This document shows positions 33,234-45,200 of a stretch of DNA of 60,000 nucleotides, in pieces; position 1 is the first letter of the stretch, and the number at the start of each line of letters is the position of its first letter. A program made the translations under genes and the position numbers. A model generated the notes under the pieces. The model was given only the letters and a program-made list of their open reading frames with translations. It was not told where the DNA came from and searched no databases. Source of the DNA: Nematostella vectensis (Eukaryota > Cnidaria > Anthozoa > Actiniaria > Edwardsiidae); assembly GCF_932526225.1 (NCBI RefSeq), contig NC_064039.1, positions 15,928,639 to 15,988,638 of the forward strand, read 5' to 3'.

Positions 33234-36200
33234 ATGGCAGGAAAACCACGAAGCAAGGGACCCACGCCTTATCTTCAACGGGGAACGAGTGAAGAAATTA
33301 GTTATGAGGACATCTTGGTAGCTCAATATATGAACCAAATCGAAAAAAGCCCGCCAAAATCCAAACGTGACAGGTCAGTTGTTTACATACTTTGATCAGG
33401 TTGTTGAGAAATGTCGTGTTTATTGTACAAAAACCACAGAAAAATCATCTATATTATTGGTAAAGTATTAAGGAATACTTATTTTCAAATTTGTTTTTCA
33501 AATAAAGCACGTTTAGCAATTCATGCCACACGATTTTTTCTTTGATAAATTTATGAACAGAAATGGTGAACTGTTAGTTGTATAAAAAGTATAAACCTTT
33601 TGAGCTTTGCCTTCCATCCAGGGATGTGCCTGTTTCTCCCTATGCAATTGCCACGTTAACTGGCCAAGAAGTAAAATCTCGGAGGCCAAAGTCTGCTGTT
33701 GCAGCTCGCCGTAAAAAGAGGGACCCAGAAATGCCTGGCACCTGGCTGCACCAGCCCCCGACTGTTGCCTGGGAGGTGACGGAAGATGGCGAGGTGGAAT
33801 ATGTAGGTCCTAAACCCACAGCTAAACCAAAGAGGAATAGACCCATGTCAGCACCAGTGGTAAGACAAAGGTAAGACGGTAGAACATCAGAAGTATTAAA
33901 ACAAATTAGTACATTGAAAGTGACCTGATAGGGGAAAGTCATGTGGCTAAGTTCTTGGATTACATACTTTTTTATCTTTGAAGAGCCGTCCTGCTTACTG
34001 TTATACAAATTACCCTTATTATACCACTCTTGAACATTTACCTTCTGTTCTGTAGACAGTAGTAATAAGAAATTGTTTTACTGCAGGTCTGTATCTGTAA
34101 CATCAGGCACTGGTTCCACCTTCTCACACATCTCCAGGTCCATGTATAGCAATAGCCCAGGTGGGACATTAAACCTCAAGCATAAGGATTAAGCTTAAAA
34201 ACTGTGTAACACACATCTGTTGTCAGTTAATATGGAATTATATTATTATTATGTAGTTCAGTGCTACACGTGCTCTCACATGATTAATGGGCTGTACATA
34301 TATGCTTGTTTTTTTGCGATTTGTATTGCCTTTGTTTGCATGGCTTGCTTGTGTAAGCGTATAATGCTTCACTTCTGGGGCATAAAACAACATTAACATT
34401 ATTGGGTCCATAAGTTCAACAAGCTAATCACTATCAATTTCCTACCAAAAATTGGTATATACATACAGTAAATAGAAAGACTACAGGTAAGCTGTAGAAA
34501 AGGTGATGATCTAATTTGGAAAGGCAGAGGTTTTTTTTTGGAATTTTTCATTTTAAGCTTTATTTAGCCAATTCTCATAGCAAAATTGAAAATTGATAGA
34601 GAGTGGAACTTTAGAACTAGATAGAATAATATTACATTTCAACTCCTTTGCATGAAAACATCTTGCTCTTACAAAAGCTTTTTTTTTCTTTGCATATGTC
34701 TCTCATTTCAGGTTCTGTTGCTGGCTCAACTGTGATTCCAATTCTCATAGCAAAATTGAAAATTGATAGAGAGTGGAACTTTAGAACTAGATAGAATAAT
34801 ATTACATTTCAACTCCTTTGCATGAAAACATCTTGCTCTTACAAAAGCTTTTTTTTTCTTTGCATATGTCTCTCATTTCAGGTTCTGTTGCTGGCTCAAC
34901 TGTGAGAAGAAACAAACCCCTGTATAAGAAGAAGCCCCGTACTTTATGTGTTCAGGCTTTTCAGAATGGCAATAGGGATAATTATGCCAGGGTCACTGCA
35001 CCAGATCTGCAGCAGGTACTGTATGTAAGAGCTACAATAGCTGGACAGGCTTTGATTCTCAAGACAAGAACTTGGCTTGAAGTCATGTCAGGTCCACTAG
35101 GGATTTTTTTTATGTAGAGACCCAGATCCCTGCACTGGGCAGTGATAACATATTTAGTACTTACTGTACTTACTTAGGCCTCTTCATCCCTGATGTGCAA
35201 TACAGTATGTGAGTCTGGTATAATTTGCCTCCAGTATTGCAGTTGCGGGCAAGGTACTGTGCCTATATCCAGCTGTGGCCAAGATCTTTCAGTTCCAAGG
35301 CAACGGCTTGCACACTAACCCACACTCATGATTGTAAACTGCACAGACCATTCCATACCTTATGTACTGACAAGTAAAAGTCAGTTGATCTTTCAGAGAG
35401 TTTGCATTACACACTACACACAAAAAACACATTTTTAAATTGATATTAGAGATTTTGATATCCACATAGAACCATTGCTTATATACAGTAGTTAAAGCCC
35501 ATTAACTGGAGCCCTAAAGAGCAATAAAAAATAATCTAAGTACATGGGAGTTCTATCCAAGAAGAAATGACTTGAAAGTTAGTCCTTTAGGGAACCTGAA
35601 ATTAGTTTGAGTTTGTGTGGCATTTTTTTTTAAATTTTGTTTCCTGTTCATGTTTGTGTACATTTATGTACTGTATACCATCTTTACTGCAAATGATGAG
35701 AAATTGGGGTGATGTTCTCTGTCTGCTCCCTCAATTATCTAATACTGTATTAATCCCTATTATGTACCAGTAACAACTTCTTTTGCCTAGGATTGTCTGC
35801 ATTTAAAAGTATTTATGTAAGAATATTGTAATGTTTATTTGTAGCTTTTGGATAACTGCACAGCAAAGCTAGGCCTTGTGTCAGCAGCTCGCAAACTGTT
35901 TCTTGGTGACGGCGAGCAGGTGATCAGCCCTAGACAGATCAAGAAAGATGCAGATATCTATGTATCATGTGGAGAGCCATTCAAAGATCCATATGCTGCC
36001 TTTCAGAGTAAGAAACAGAAAAATGTCAAATGTGGCATACCTTATTCTTCTTTATTTTTGTGCATCTCAATTTTCATGAAAATTTTTTTCAGCACATTTC
36101 CTTTAATTTCTCGTCTTTAATTTTGTGATCGCTGAGAAAAATTGTGTTTGCAGAGCAGAATGAGTTATTCAATTTCCCAGAACTGAAAGTGAAACCAGTG

Positions 36201-39200
36201 CATCTAATGGCTCCTTGAATTTAAAAAAATTTTACAGTGTGAAGGTGCAATTATTTGTCTTTATAATGAATAATTAACAACCCTTCCAATTTAGCTGAAT
36301 ACAAAAAGTAGACAAATAAATTATCAATTACTCTAAGTTCATTATCAAGCTATTTAAGCCTTCAGATTTGAGGCTTTTATTTATGAAATGTCTAAGAAAT
36401 TTAGTTTAACAGAATATTGACAAATAATGCAATCCAGTCCTGCTTGTGAACTTGAGAAATGTGTACAAAAGGGTGTTGGCTCAGGTACCGTTATGTATAG
36501 TCTTTGAAAAAGTATACAATACCTTTTGTTTACTAAGACAGATTGATTGAAATTTCTTTCTTGGATCTCCATGATTGTTTTGTATGAGGTGCTGTAGCAT
36601 GCTTATTTCTTCGGCTAGTAGGACCATGTCAGTTTTGCATTTTCAGTGTATTTCTGAATTGAAATCGGGAATTCATGGGCAAAAATATTCAATATGCCTC
36701 TTTACACTTTGCCACGTTTTCCATTCTATTAATTCTACTGTGCACACTTTTTTAGAGAGAGAAGAGCTGCGACGATCAGCCTCATGGGCACTGACTGGTA
36801 TAGTCCTTCCAGAGGACAAGAGTCGGGGGCGGACAAAGCCCTCATTGTCCAAGCGCATGCGCACACTTGTTGAGAGTCAAAAGAGACGAATCCTTTGCTT
36901 CAGAAATGGTGATAGCTCAGAGGGTGTGGAAATTGTTGCAGGGCGGTTTGATGAGGTATGTGTCTAAGGACATTGAGAGTTTGTTGATTATTCGTTCACC
37001 TACTGCAATTTTTTGTAAACTCTCATTGAGAATTGCCATATCACCCTCTGGCTTCTGTTATTCGAAGTCCTTGAATCCTTTTTCATTGACCAACAGTGAA
37101 ATGGTTACCAATTTTGCAACCTCTTTGTAAGGCACTGACCAAAAGCATCAAATATAACCCTGTTTGTTTGAATGATTGTATTAAAATTGTATTGATTTGT
37201 ATTGAAAATCCCAGTAACTGTAATCACCTACAGTGTTCCACCTATGTACTGCTCTGTGTTGCTAATGTTTGTATTATTCCAGTTCCTAGATGACTGTACT
37301 GCCAAACTTAATCTTGACGCTGGTGCCAGGCGTTTGTTTGACTGGGAAGGTAGCGAGGTCAAAAGCTTTGCAGATGGTAAGAGCATTTTGTTTTAAGCAG
37401 GCTCTTGTTTTTTTAGACTTTGGTGATTAGGAAGCATTGGCAAAAAAGATGGCAAATAAATAAAAAAAGAATATTTTCCTGTGAAATGGATTATATGCAG
37501 GAGACCAACAGAGGTTCTAGTTCTAACACTGCCTCTATCAAAATCTAAAAGATGCATATTCAATCCCATTTTATCCACTCAGAGCATGATTTTCAAATCA
37601 CAAAATTGTATTATCTAATTTAATTTAATGATAAAAACATAGACATATTAATTTGATACACCTGGATGTGATTCATGCTGAGCTTTTAAAATAACACCTG
37701 ATTCATTCTTCAACGGTAAAAAGTGCCCCTTTAAAGTCATGCATTCTTCTGACCATTGTCTCTTTGTCATTACACTTTTGTTGTTTCATGCTGAAGGGTT
37801 GGGTGTCACCCTTCTTGTTCATGTCTTTGTGAGGGTTGTCCAACACTGTCCCACATTGGCCATTAGTCAAGCAATAGTGGCAAATGGTAATATAACAATG
37901 TAGTGTAGGCTTATATGAGAGGGGTGGTCCCATGGACCCACACTTAGCACTATGCATACCATTGCCATGGCCAAGGCATATAGGGCTATGGCAAATGGTA
38001 GATATGGTGAAAAGTTAGGGGGAGAGGTGATCCCCTATAGCTAGCAAATACTAAGCACTGCAATATATATATATATGTTAACCTACAGGTCTGTTTCGTG
38101 GTTGCCCTGATGAGTGGGCAACCACGAAACAGACCTGTAGGGAAACCTATGTAGTTTGTATTTTTCTCAAACCAACACTATACACCGCTCTACTTTCGAG
38201 TATTGAGCACTTTCTATGAAAGCCTTCAACCATCATTTTATATATATATGTTATATATGTAACACTGTTATACTGTATATCTGCTAAGTATGGTGGACCA
38301 CCCCTCCCCTTAACTTTTCACCAAATCCACCATTGGTTATGGATTGATTCATAGAGTAACCCATCCCCCGTCCCTCCATCCTACAGCATTATATTACCAT
38401 TTGGTCATTTGCCACTAGTGCTTGACAAATGGGCATTCCAAATGACAAATGGCCAATGTGGGACAGTGTTGGACAGTAATGGTCTTTGCTATTGCTCTTT
38501 TGCAGTCCCAGTCCTGGATGGCATCTTGCAGCCTAGTGGTAACGTCGTTCTTGGGCCAGTATGGGTGACTAAAGGAGGTGAGAGGTTCAGTCCTAAGGGG
38601 CCCTACAACTTTGCCTTGACTCTACTGATGAACACCAGGGAGAGGATCAAGTACAGCAAAGCCTACAAGGAAGAGGTGAGCCTTTGCCACAGGGTGACCA
38701 TCACCACATCACAAACATTATTGAAGGCCTAGGTTTGACATGTGACTATGGTATGTTCTTGTTTTTCAGCTGGAGACCCAGCTTGGCGATCAGAACATGT
38801 CATCTTCCAAGGAAATCATGTCCATGAGCAAGAATGAAGTCAACAGTGAAATTAAAGAGGTAATTACACCTACCTTACAGAGTATTTCTATGTACATTTA
38901 GATATCATAGGAAAACAATATAGCATTCAAGGATCTTTCAATACAGTACATATATATTGTTTGTATATCCCCCTTAGCTTCATATCCATTTCCGGCAGCT
39001 CAAACAGAATTAAACTTTCTTTGGTCAAGCATTTTAACAAACTAGTTTTTTTGATTGCAAGCTTCTTTGTGTTGAAGGTTGATGATCATATCTGTGAGCT
39101 AGCAAGTGTTGTGCCTGGCCTTAAGCAACAGATAAAAAAGCTTAGCGAGTCAGTGCATGATGAAACAGGAACAGAGAGCTACAAATTCCAGCACATCTCG

Positions 39201-42200
39201 GAGATTGATGCCAACAGTCGGCTTCTCGGCAAGCAAGGACTAAGGTTAAAGGTGAGGGCTGCAATAATAGCTCAGTGGTATGGACTTTACTGTAAGTGAA
39301 AGAGAGTCAGGGTATTTAGAGTATTTTATGTACAATGTAGTTATTGTATTTCAGTTCTGTAAAAAAACAGTAGATAGTACGTTAGAGCTTATGCTGCTAT
39401 AGAGATACAGTAGCACTGCTGTATTTTTCCAATGCAAATATGGTACTGTATATACAGGTTAGGAGGTGGGACAATAATATTGTATGTCATTTATTCAAAA
39501 CAGCTCACAATATTTACAATGTACAGACTGAGCTTCAATGTAATACTGCATACACAGTTGTGGCTAATAGATATTCAAACTTAATTTCCATAGAATTGTA
39601 ATCAATACAGCAATTGTTTAAATTAATACCTTTGCCAGTTTTAGTAGTTCCATGCAAGGGGGTTAAAAAACTCGGGCTGTAAAGCCTTGTTTATGAAAGA
39701 TAGTCATCAATGCTGCTTTCATTTTGCAATCATCAATATTTATTTCTGTAAGTGTCTGAAGACTGACTCTCGAGGTTAATATCTGCATTTAATCATCTTG
39801 CTTGACTTATTAGATAAGGATCGAGGTCCTTTCTCCTATCACACTTCATTGCGATGTTTATTTGATGTTCATCATTCATTCATTAATTTCGTTTTGTTTC
39901 GTTCAGGTGTATGAGAATGGCCATACAGACGGCGAGGCCATCATACACTTTAACCTGCGTGAGGCAGAGAAAGGCATCCAGGGGGACTCCTCGCAGCTGA
40001 TGCACCGCTTCCTTGATGCCTGCACCAGCTCCCAGAGGCTAGGGGACGGTGCTGGCGGACCGGCGGGGCGCAGGATAGCCAAGAGGGTGTTCCTCAAGGA
40101 CGGCAAGGAAGTCAAGGACATCCACGAGCTTGAGTATGATCAGGAGATATGGCTCTCTTATGGCGAGGAGTTCAAGCAGCTCAGTAGTAAGTTATCGAAG
40201 ATTGTTTGATTCCTGCTCTAAAGGATGAACCTTGGTTAAACTCAGCTTAGTCCCGGGCGGTCGGGTTTCCCGTGTAGGGTAAGGGGCATGACGTCACTGG
40301 GAAACCTTTATAGGTAAGCTTGTCCAAGATTCCACGCTTCCTCACAGTTCATATAAGGAAACAGAGTACTTGGTAAGAACGCTATGGGCTACGGTGGGTT
40401 AAACCCTCTGGCACATCCCTCACCCTCACGGTTCATATAAGAAAACAGAGTACTTGGTAAGAACGTTAGGAGCTACAGTACAGTAGGTTAAACCCTCTAG
40501 CATATCCCTCACCCTTCCTCACGGTTCATATAAGGGAACACAGTACTTGGTAAGAACGCTAGGGGCTAGGGTGGGTTAAACTCTCGAGCACATCCCTATT
40601 CTAGGTCGGGCATTTTTTTTATTTGTTTCATTTTTTTGTGTCCCCAATTTAGCATGAAACTTTTTATAAAATCTCTCTTTTTATGAAATGCCGGTCTCTC
40701 TGTACATTTTGTGTTCTGGCTTTAAAAAACAATTCCTGGAGAAAACCCAAGCAGTCACACAAAGATAGGATACTGTGATACCGCCAAAAAAATAGTATTT
40801 TCTCAGTAGTGTCTGTTTTTAAGAATTTTCCTGACATCACTAATGTCCATTCAGTGACTGTGCTGCAGCTAACGCTGGACAGAGTGTCCTGTATGTCCCT
40901 ATGGGACGAAAAAGAAATCGTCCAACGTGAACCCCTCATGGAAGACGAAAAAGGCCAAGACAAACCTACTGTCTGGAAAGTGGTCAAGAGTTTCCCGCCC
41001 GGCACCAAGCGGCAGCTGGTAGCCCTGGACATGCCTGGCCCTCAGCGGCTGAGCTACGCCCAGGGTCTGCAGGGGTCCCGCGTGGACGAAGGAGGGTACT
41101 TTCTCCAGTCGCGAGAGAGGAAGAACCTTGTACTCTACCCGGAAGTGTCGTTGGAGGTGAAAAAGAAGAAGGGGTCGAAGGAGGTGTGGCCATCTGACGC
41201 ACAGATATGGGTCATTACGCAGGTATGGTGCATACCGAGTCGAGAATTTAGCTGAGGATTTCTAGTGCTGTGACCTTTTTTTTCGTGTTGGTGATCGTAA
41301 AAATTGAACAGCAGACAATGTAATGAATAGGAAACCATTAATCTGACATACACGTGGTGCAAGTTGCATAGAGTACGAAACCCTTTTCTTAGAGATTTCA
41401 GAAGTATCAGAAGTTTCTAAAGTATCTGATTCAGGTAAAGTCGCGTTTTATTCAAAATAAAAAAAATTAATATTGTGAACAAAATAAATATTCAAAACGA
41501 AAGCAAAGCAAAATTACCATGCCATTCCGTGTCTATGTATTTTTTTTTTAATATGAGGGGGTGTTTGAAGAATATCGATTCACCATATACGGTATTCACC
41601 TATCTATCTTATCTTCATTCCTAGCTCAAGTGTAACTACCTGATTGCACTAACTAATGCTATCCGTAGCGTAACCATCACCGTAACTTAACCTTCAGTAT
41701 TGCTAACAGTAACTGGTGTTACGTTCCAGAGCGGCCTCATCTACAGCAAGGCTATGCCCCAGCTGGCCCTCACCCGGTCTGAACGCCCCCTCCAGGCGGA
41801 GTACGGCGATGACAAGCTGATTGGCTGTGCTGTGCAGCTAGCGAAAAGGTGACACCCTCATTGGTGGAGAGGAGCACACATTGTCCTCATGCTCTGTCAC
41901 TCTGCTTTTGGTCACGGGCCCGTGGGGTGGGCTGGTAGGGGACGGGGGGGGGGGGGGGTGTGGTGCGTTGGGAGTAATTGTGTGCTTATCCGCGAATTAA
42001 GCTTGATATTGCACCGATGGGCTATGGACCTCGTACCGACACGCCAACCAGCCGCAGACGCACGCTGTGCTGTTGTACAGCATTTGAATATTCTCGTTAA
42101 CGGGCAGCTCTACTGGTACATCTTTATCGGTTCCGCTAACGGGGGATATTAATATATTACTCTCACTTGTCAAACGCAAGGTCTCTAAAAATTATCTTGT

Positions 42201-45200
42201 GTTCTCCCTTTAGAGCCCCTGGCAATCCGAATCAACAGTGGGGCTTTAGCGCGACCGGCCAGATCTACTCCATTTCCAAGCCTAGCCTCGTTCTCACGCA
42301 CGTCGGGGAGCGTCACGTGACTGTCGTGGATCCAGATTCTCAAGCCACCAGGCCTTCCGATGAGTCCGTTGAACCACAGAAGGAAGAGGAGGAGCTGGGC
42401 TCTAACCTGGCGAGTCTGCATTTTATGGACCTTGACGAGAAGAACGGAGCCATTGAATTAGAACCCAGTCTTCCCCCAGCGCAGGCGGAGGACGAGAACA
42501 CAGGCCCAGGCCTGTCAGATTTGAAGGACGAGTTTAGTGGTCAGCGGTATGCCATCGCACTCTTTCCCAAGCTTCCCGGGAAGCACCCGTGCAGTGGAAC
42601 TCAGAGGTAAAGAGCTGGGTGAAATGTACATGAACATATTATCTCGAGCGCCCCACGATTACCTTCACTTTTGTTGGTGACTGATGTGTACTAGGTTGAT
42701 GTGGGTTGATGAGCGACACGTGACGTGACATGATGTGACATGTAGGATGATATTGGTTGATTTGAGTGACATCTGACGTGACATGACCTGACATTTGCGG
42801 TATGATGTTTGTTGATGAGCGACATCTGCCGTGACATGTGATATGACGTGACCTGACATGTGCGGTATGACGTGACATGGGCTGATGAGCGAAGTGATTG
42901 CAGGGTTGTGTGGTTATTGATGTGATTTAAATTGTTGCATGTCGTTTGCTTGAGAGGCATGTACAGTAAGTCATTAAGTGACGTGTTGTCTGACATTACG
43001 TGGAAATTGTGTGCTGTGGTATGGCATTTTGTTGGAAGCAACGTGTTGAGCTACAATTCTTTTTAAAGAAAAAACGCGACCACATAACACCCCCCTCACA
43101 AGAACTGCATTGGCTCCTTATTGAATTTAGTATAATTTTTAAATTTAATCTGCTTACTTTTGAATGCTCCGTCTTATCTGAGAAACCTCATTACCACCTA
43201 CAAACCACCATTTTCCTCAGCCGCTCCTGCTCTATGGAATGAGCTGCCAGAACATGTCGGCGCATCAGATAATTTTAATTTAAATCTCTTAAATCTTGCA
43301 TGACGTATTGTGTTATGTGACGTGTTATGACATACTGTGTGACATAACTTGACGTGTTGTGTGACGTAACGTGTTGTTTGACATGACGCACTGTATGACA
43401 TGACATAACGTGTTGCGTGACATTTCATCACGTATTGCGTGACATTACATCACCCCCTGTATGACATGCTATTACGTGTTGCGTGACATTTCATTCCGTA
43501 TTGCGTGACATGGCATGACGTCTTGTGTGACGTGCAGGTGGGCCATCAAGCAAGAGGACCTAAGTACCATAGGTCAGTGGAAACACACCACCGTGTCTAA
43601 CCCCGAGTGGAATAAGCGTGCGCTGTCATGGCCGGTCACCAACGATGGCACCTGGAACACGGTAACCGATTATTTACCTTAAGGGTTATTTATCTTGATG
43701 ATTAGGGAAAATAGGAACTCTTTGAGTTACTTCTCTTTTTATTCTCTGTCATTTGCCTTGAGCCTCAATAGTTTAAGAAGCACTTACTTCAGGGTCTGAA
43801 CTGTATATACTCGTAGACAGATGGGATGGGTATTTGCTGCGCTTTAAAAGAATTCGAAAAAAAAAACGCCCACAGCTTTTTCTGTAGTGTATTGTAGTTG
43901 CATCAATCTGTTAAGCTGAGCGTCTGCTTATCGGTTTAATCGTCGACTCCGATACGATATCAAATCCTTTTGAATGCTCCTCGATCCCCGGATAAGCAAA
44001 GAATTGAAAGCAATGATATTTGTTCTTTAGGAGTTCACTTGGCCGATGGAAGGCTTTCTGCTGCCTTTCGCTCCACCCGTCAAAAGATCTTCAGAGAAAA
44101 AGTCTTCTGCGCCAGGTAAATAACATCACTATGAGATGCCAACACGAATGACAGTTGTAAGAGGAAGTCAATCCTATACCCTACGTCACTTCCTCACTTC
44201 TCCTCACGCTTGATCCCAACGCGTCACAAAGGGATATCAATATAATCCCCATCCTCATTACTTTAGCAAATTTAAACAGCCTCTGTCAGCCGGCATTTCG
44301 TCATCTTAGCAAAGTACAAAGTGTGAAGCATTCATTTCCATAGGCTGATTTGAGTAAATAAAGTATTAAACTTTGCTTTTAGATGGTTATTTCGAGGTTT
44401 TAGCACTCTTAGCACATGTGCCTTCCAAATAACAAAGGTTTGGCTGACAAGGGCTCTTTAAAAGTTTGCCCCAATTAGCGTGTGGACTCTACACCTGTTT
44501 GGAGCATCGATTAGCTCTCTAATGCTTACGCTGTCTTACCGTGCTCCAACACACATCAGCTAAAGCCTTCACGCAATCCTTCAAGCCATCTAAGTCTTAC
44601 GCTATCTAGCCGCACTCTAACACACATCAGCCAAAGCCTTCGCGTGATATCCGCCATTATATTGAAAGTTACGTGTGGCACAAAACTTGATGACTGAGCA
44701 ACGCAAGCTTCGTAAGTGCTTCCATTAGCTTGTTTATCTATGTCTTTGTTAGCATCTAATAAATATTTTATTTTTCTCAAAACTAACTAGCAGACTTAGT
44801 AACTTTAGGCTTATGCAATGTAAAAGTTTAGTGTATGTATCACTACGGATTGTTGATTTTTTTTTTAGATTTATGTGTCATTTTGTTTAATTTTTAACCT
44901 ATTTTATCCAAGGTATCAAATTAATGATGCCGGAAAATTATTGGCGGACAATACCACATCTTTGTATGTTCTCGAAAAAAATATTTTGTTGATATTATTT
45001 GTTTTTTTTCGAAAAACGCTGTTTTTTTGTCAGTCAACTTCACTCGATAGAATACATGTAAACAAAAGAGGGCTAAGGTTAGGATTGGCCAGTGAATAGG
45101 GCACGCTCTGCACTACACTCCTTACTAGGGTCAAATGTAAACAGTATCTTTTCTCTCATTTATCAAAAATATCGAGAAAGGGCGGTACTCATGTCATGTC

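Noticed and set aside
38079-38140. A confident hammerhead ribozyme call
   Set aside because: Core and stem II fit, but stem I has only about two base pairs and the perfect hairpin competes. Kept only as a finding to test.
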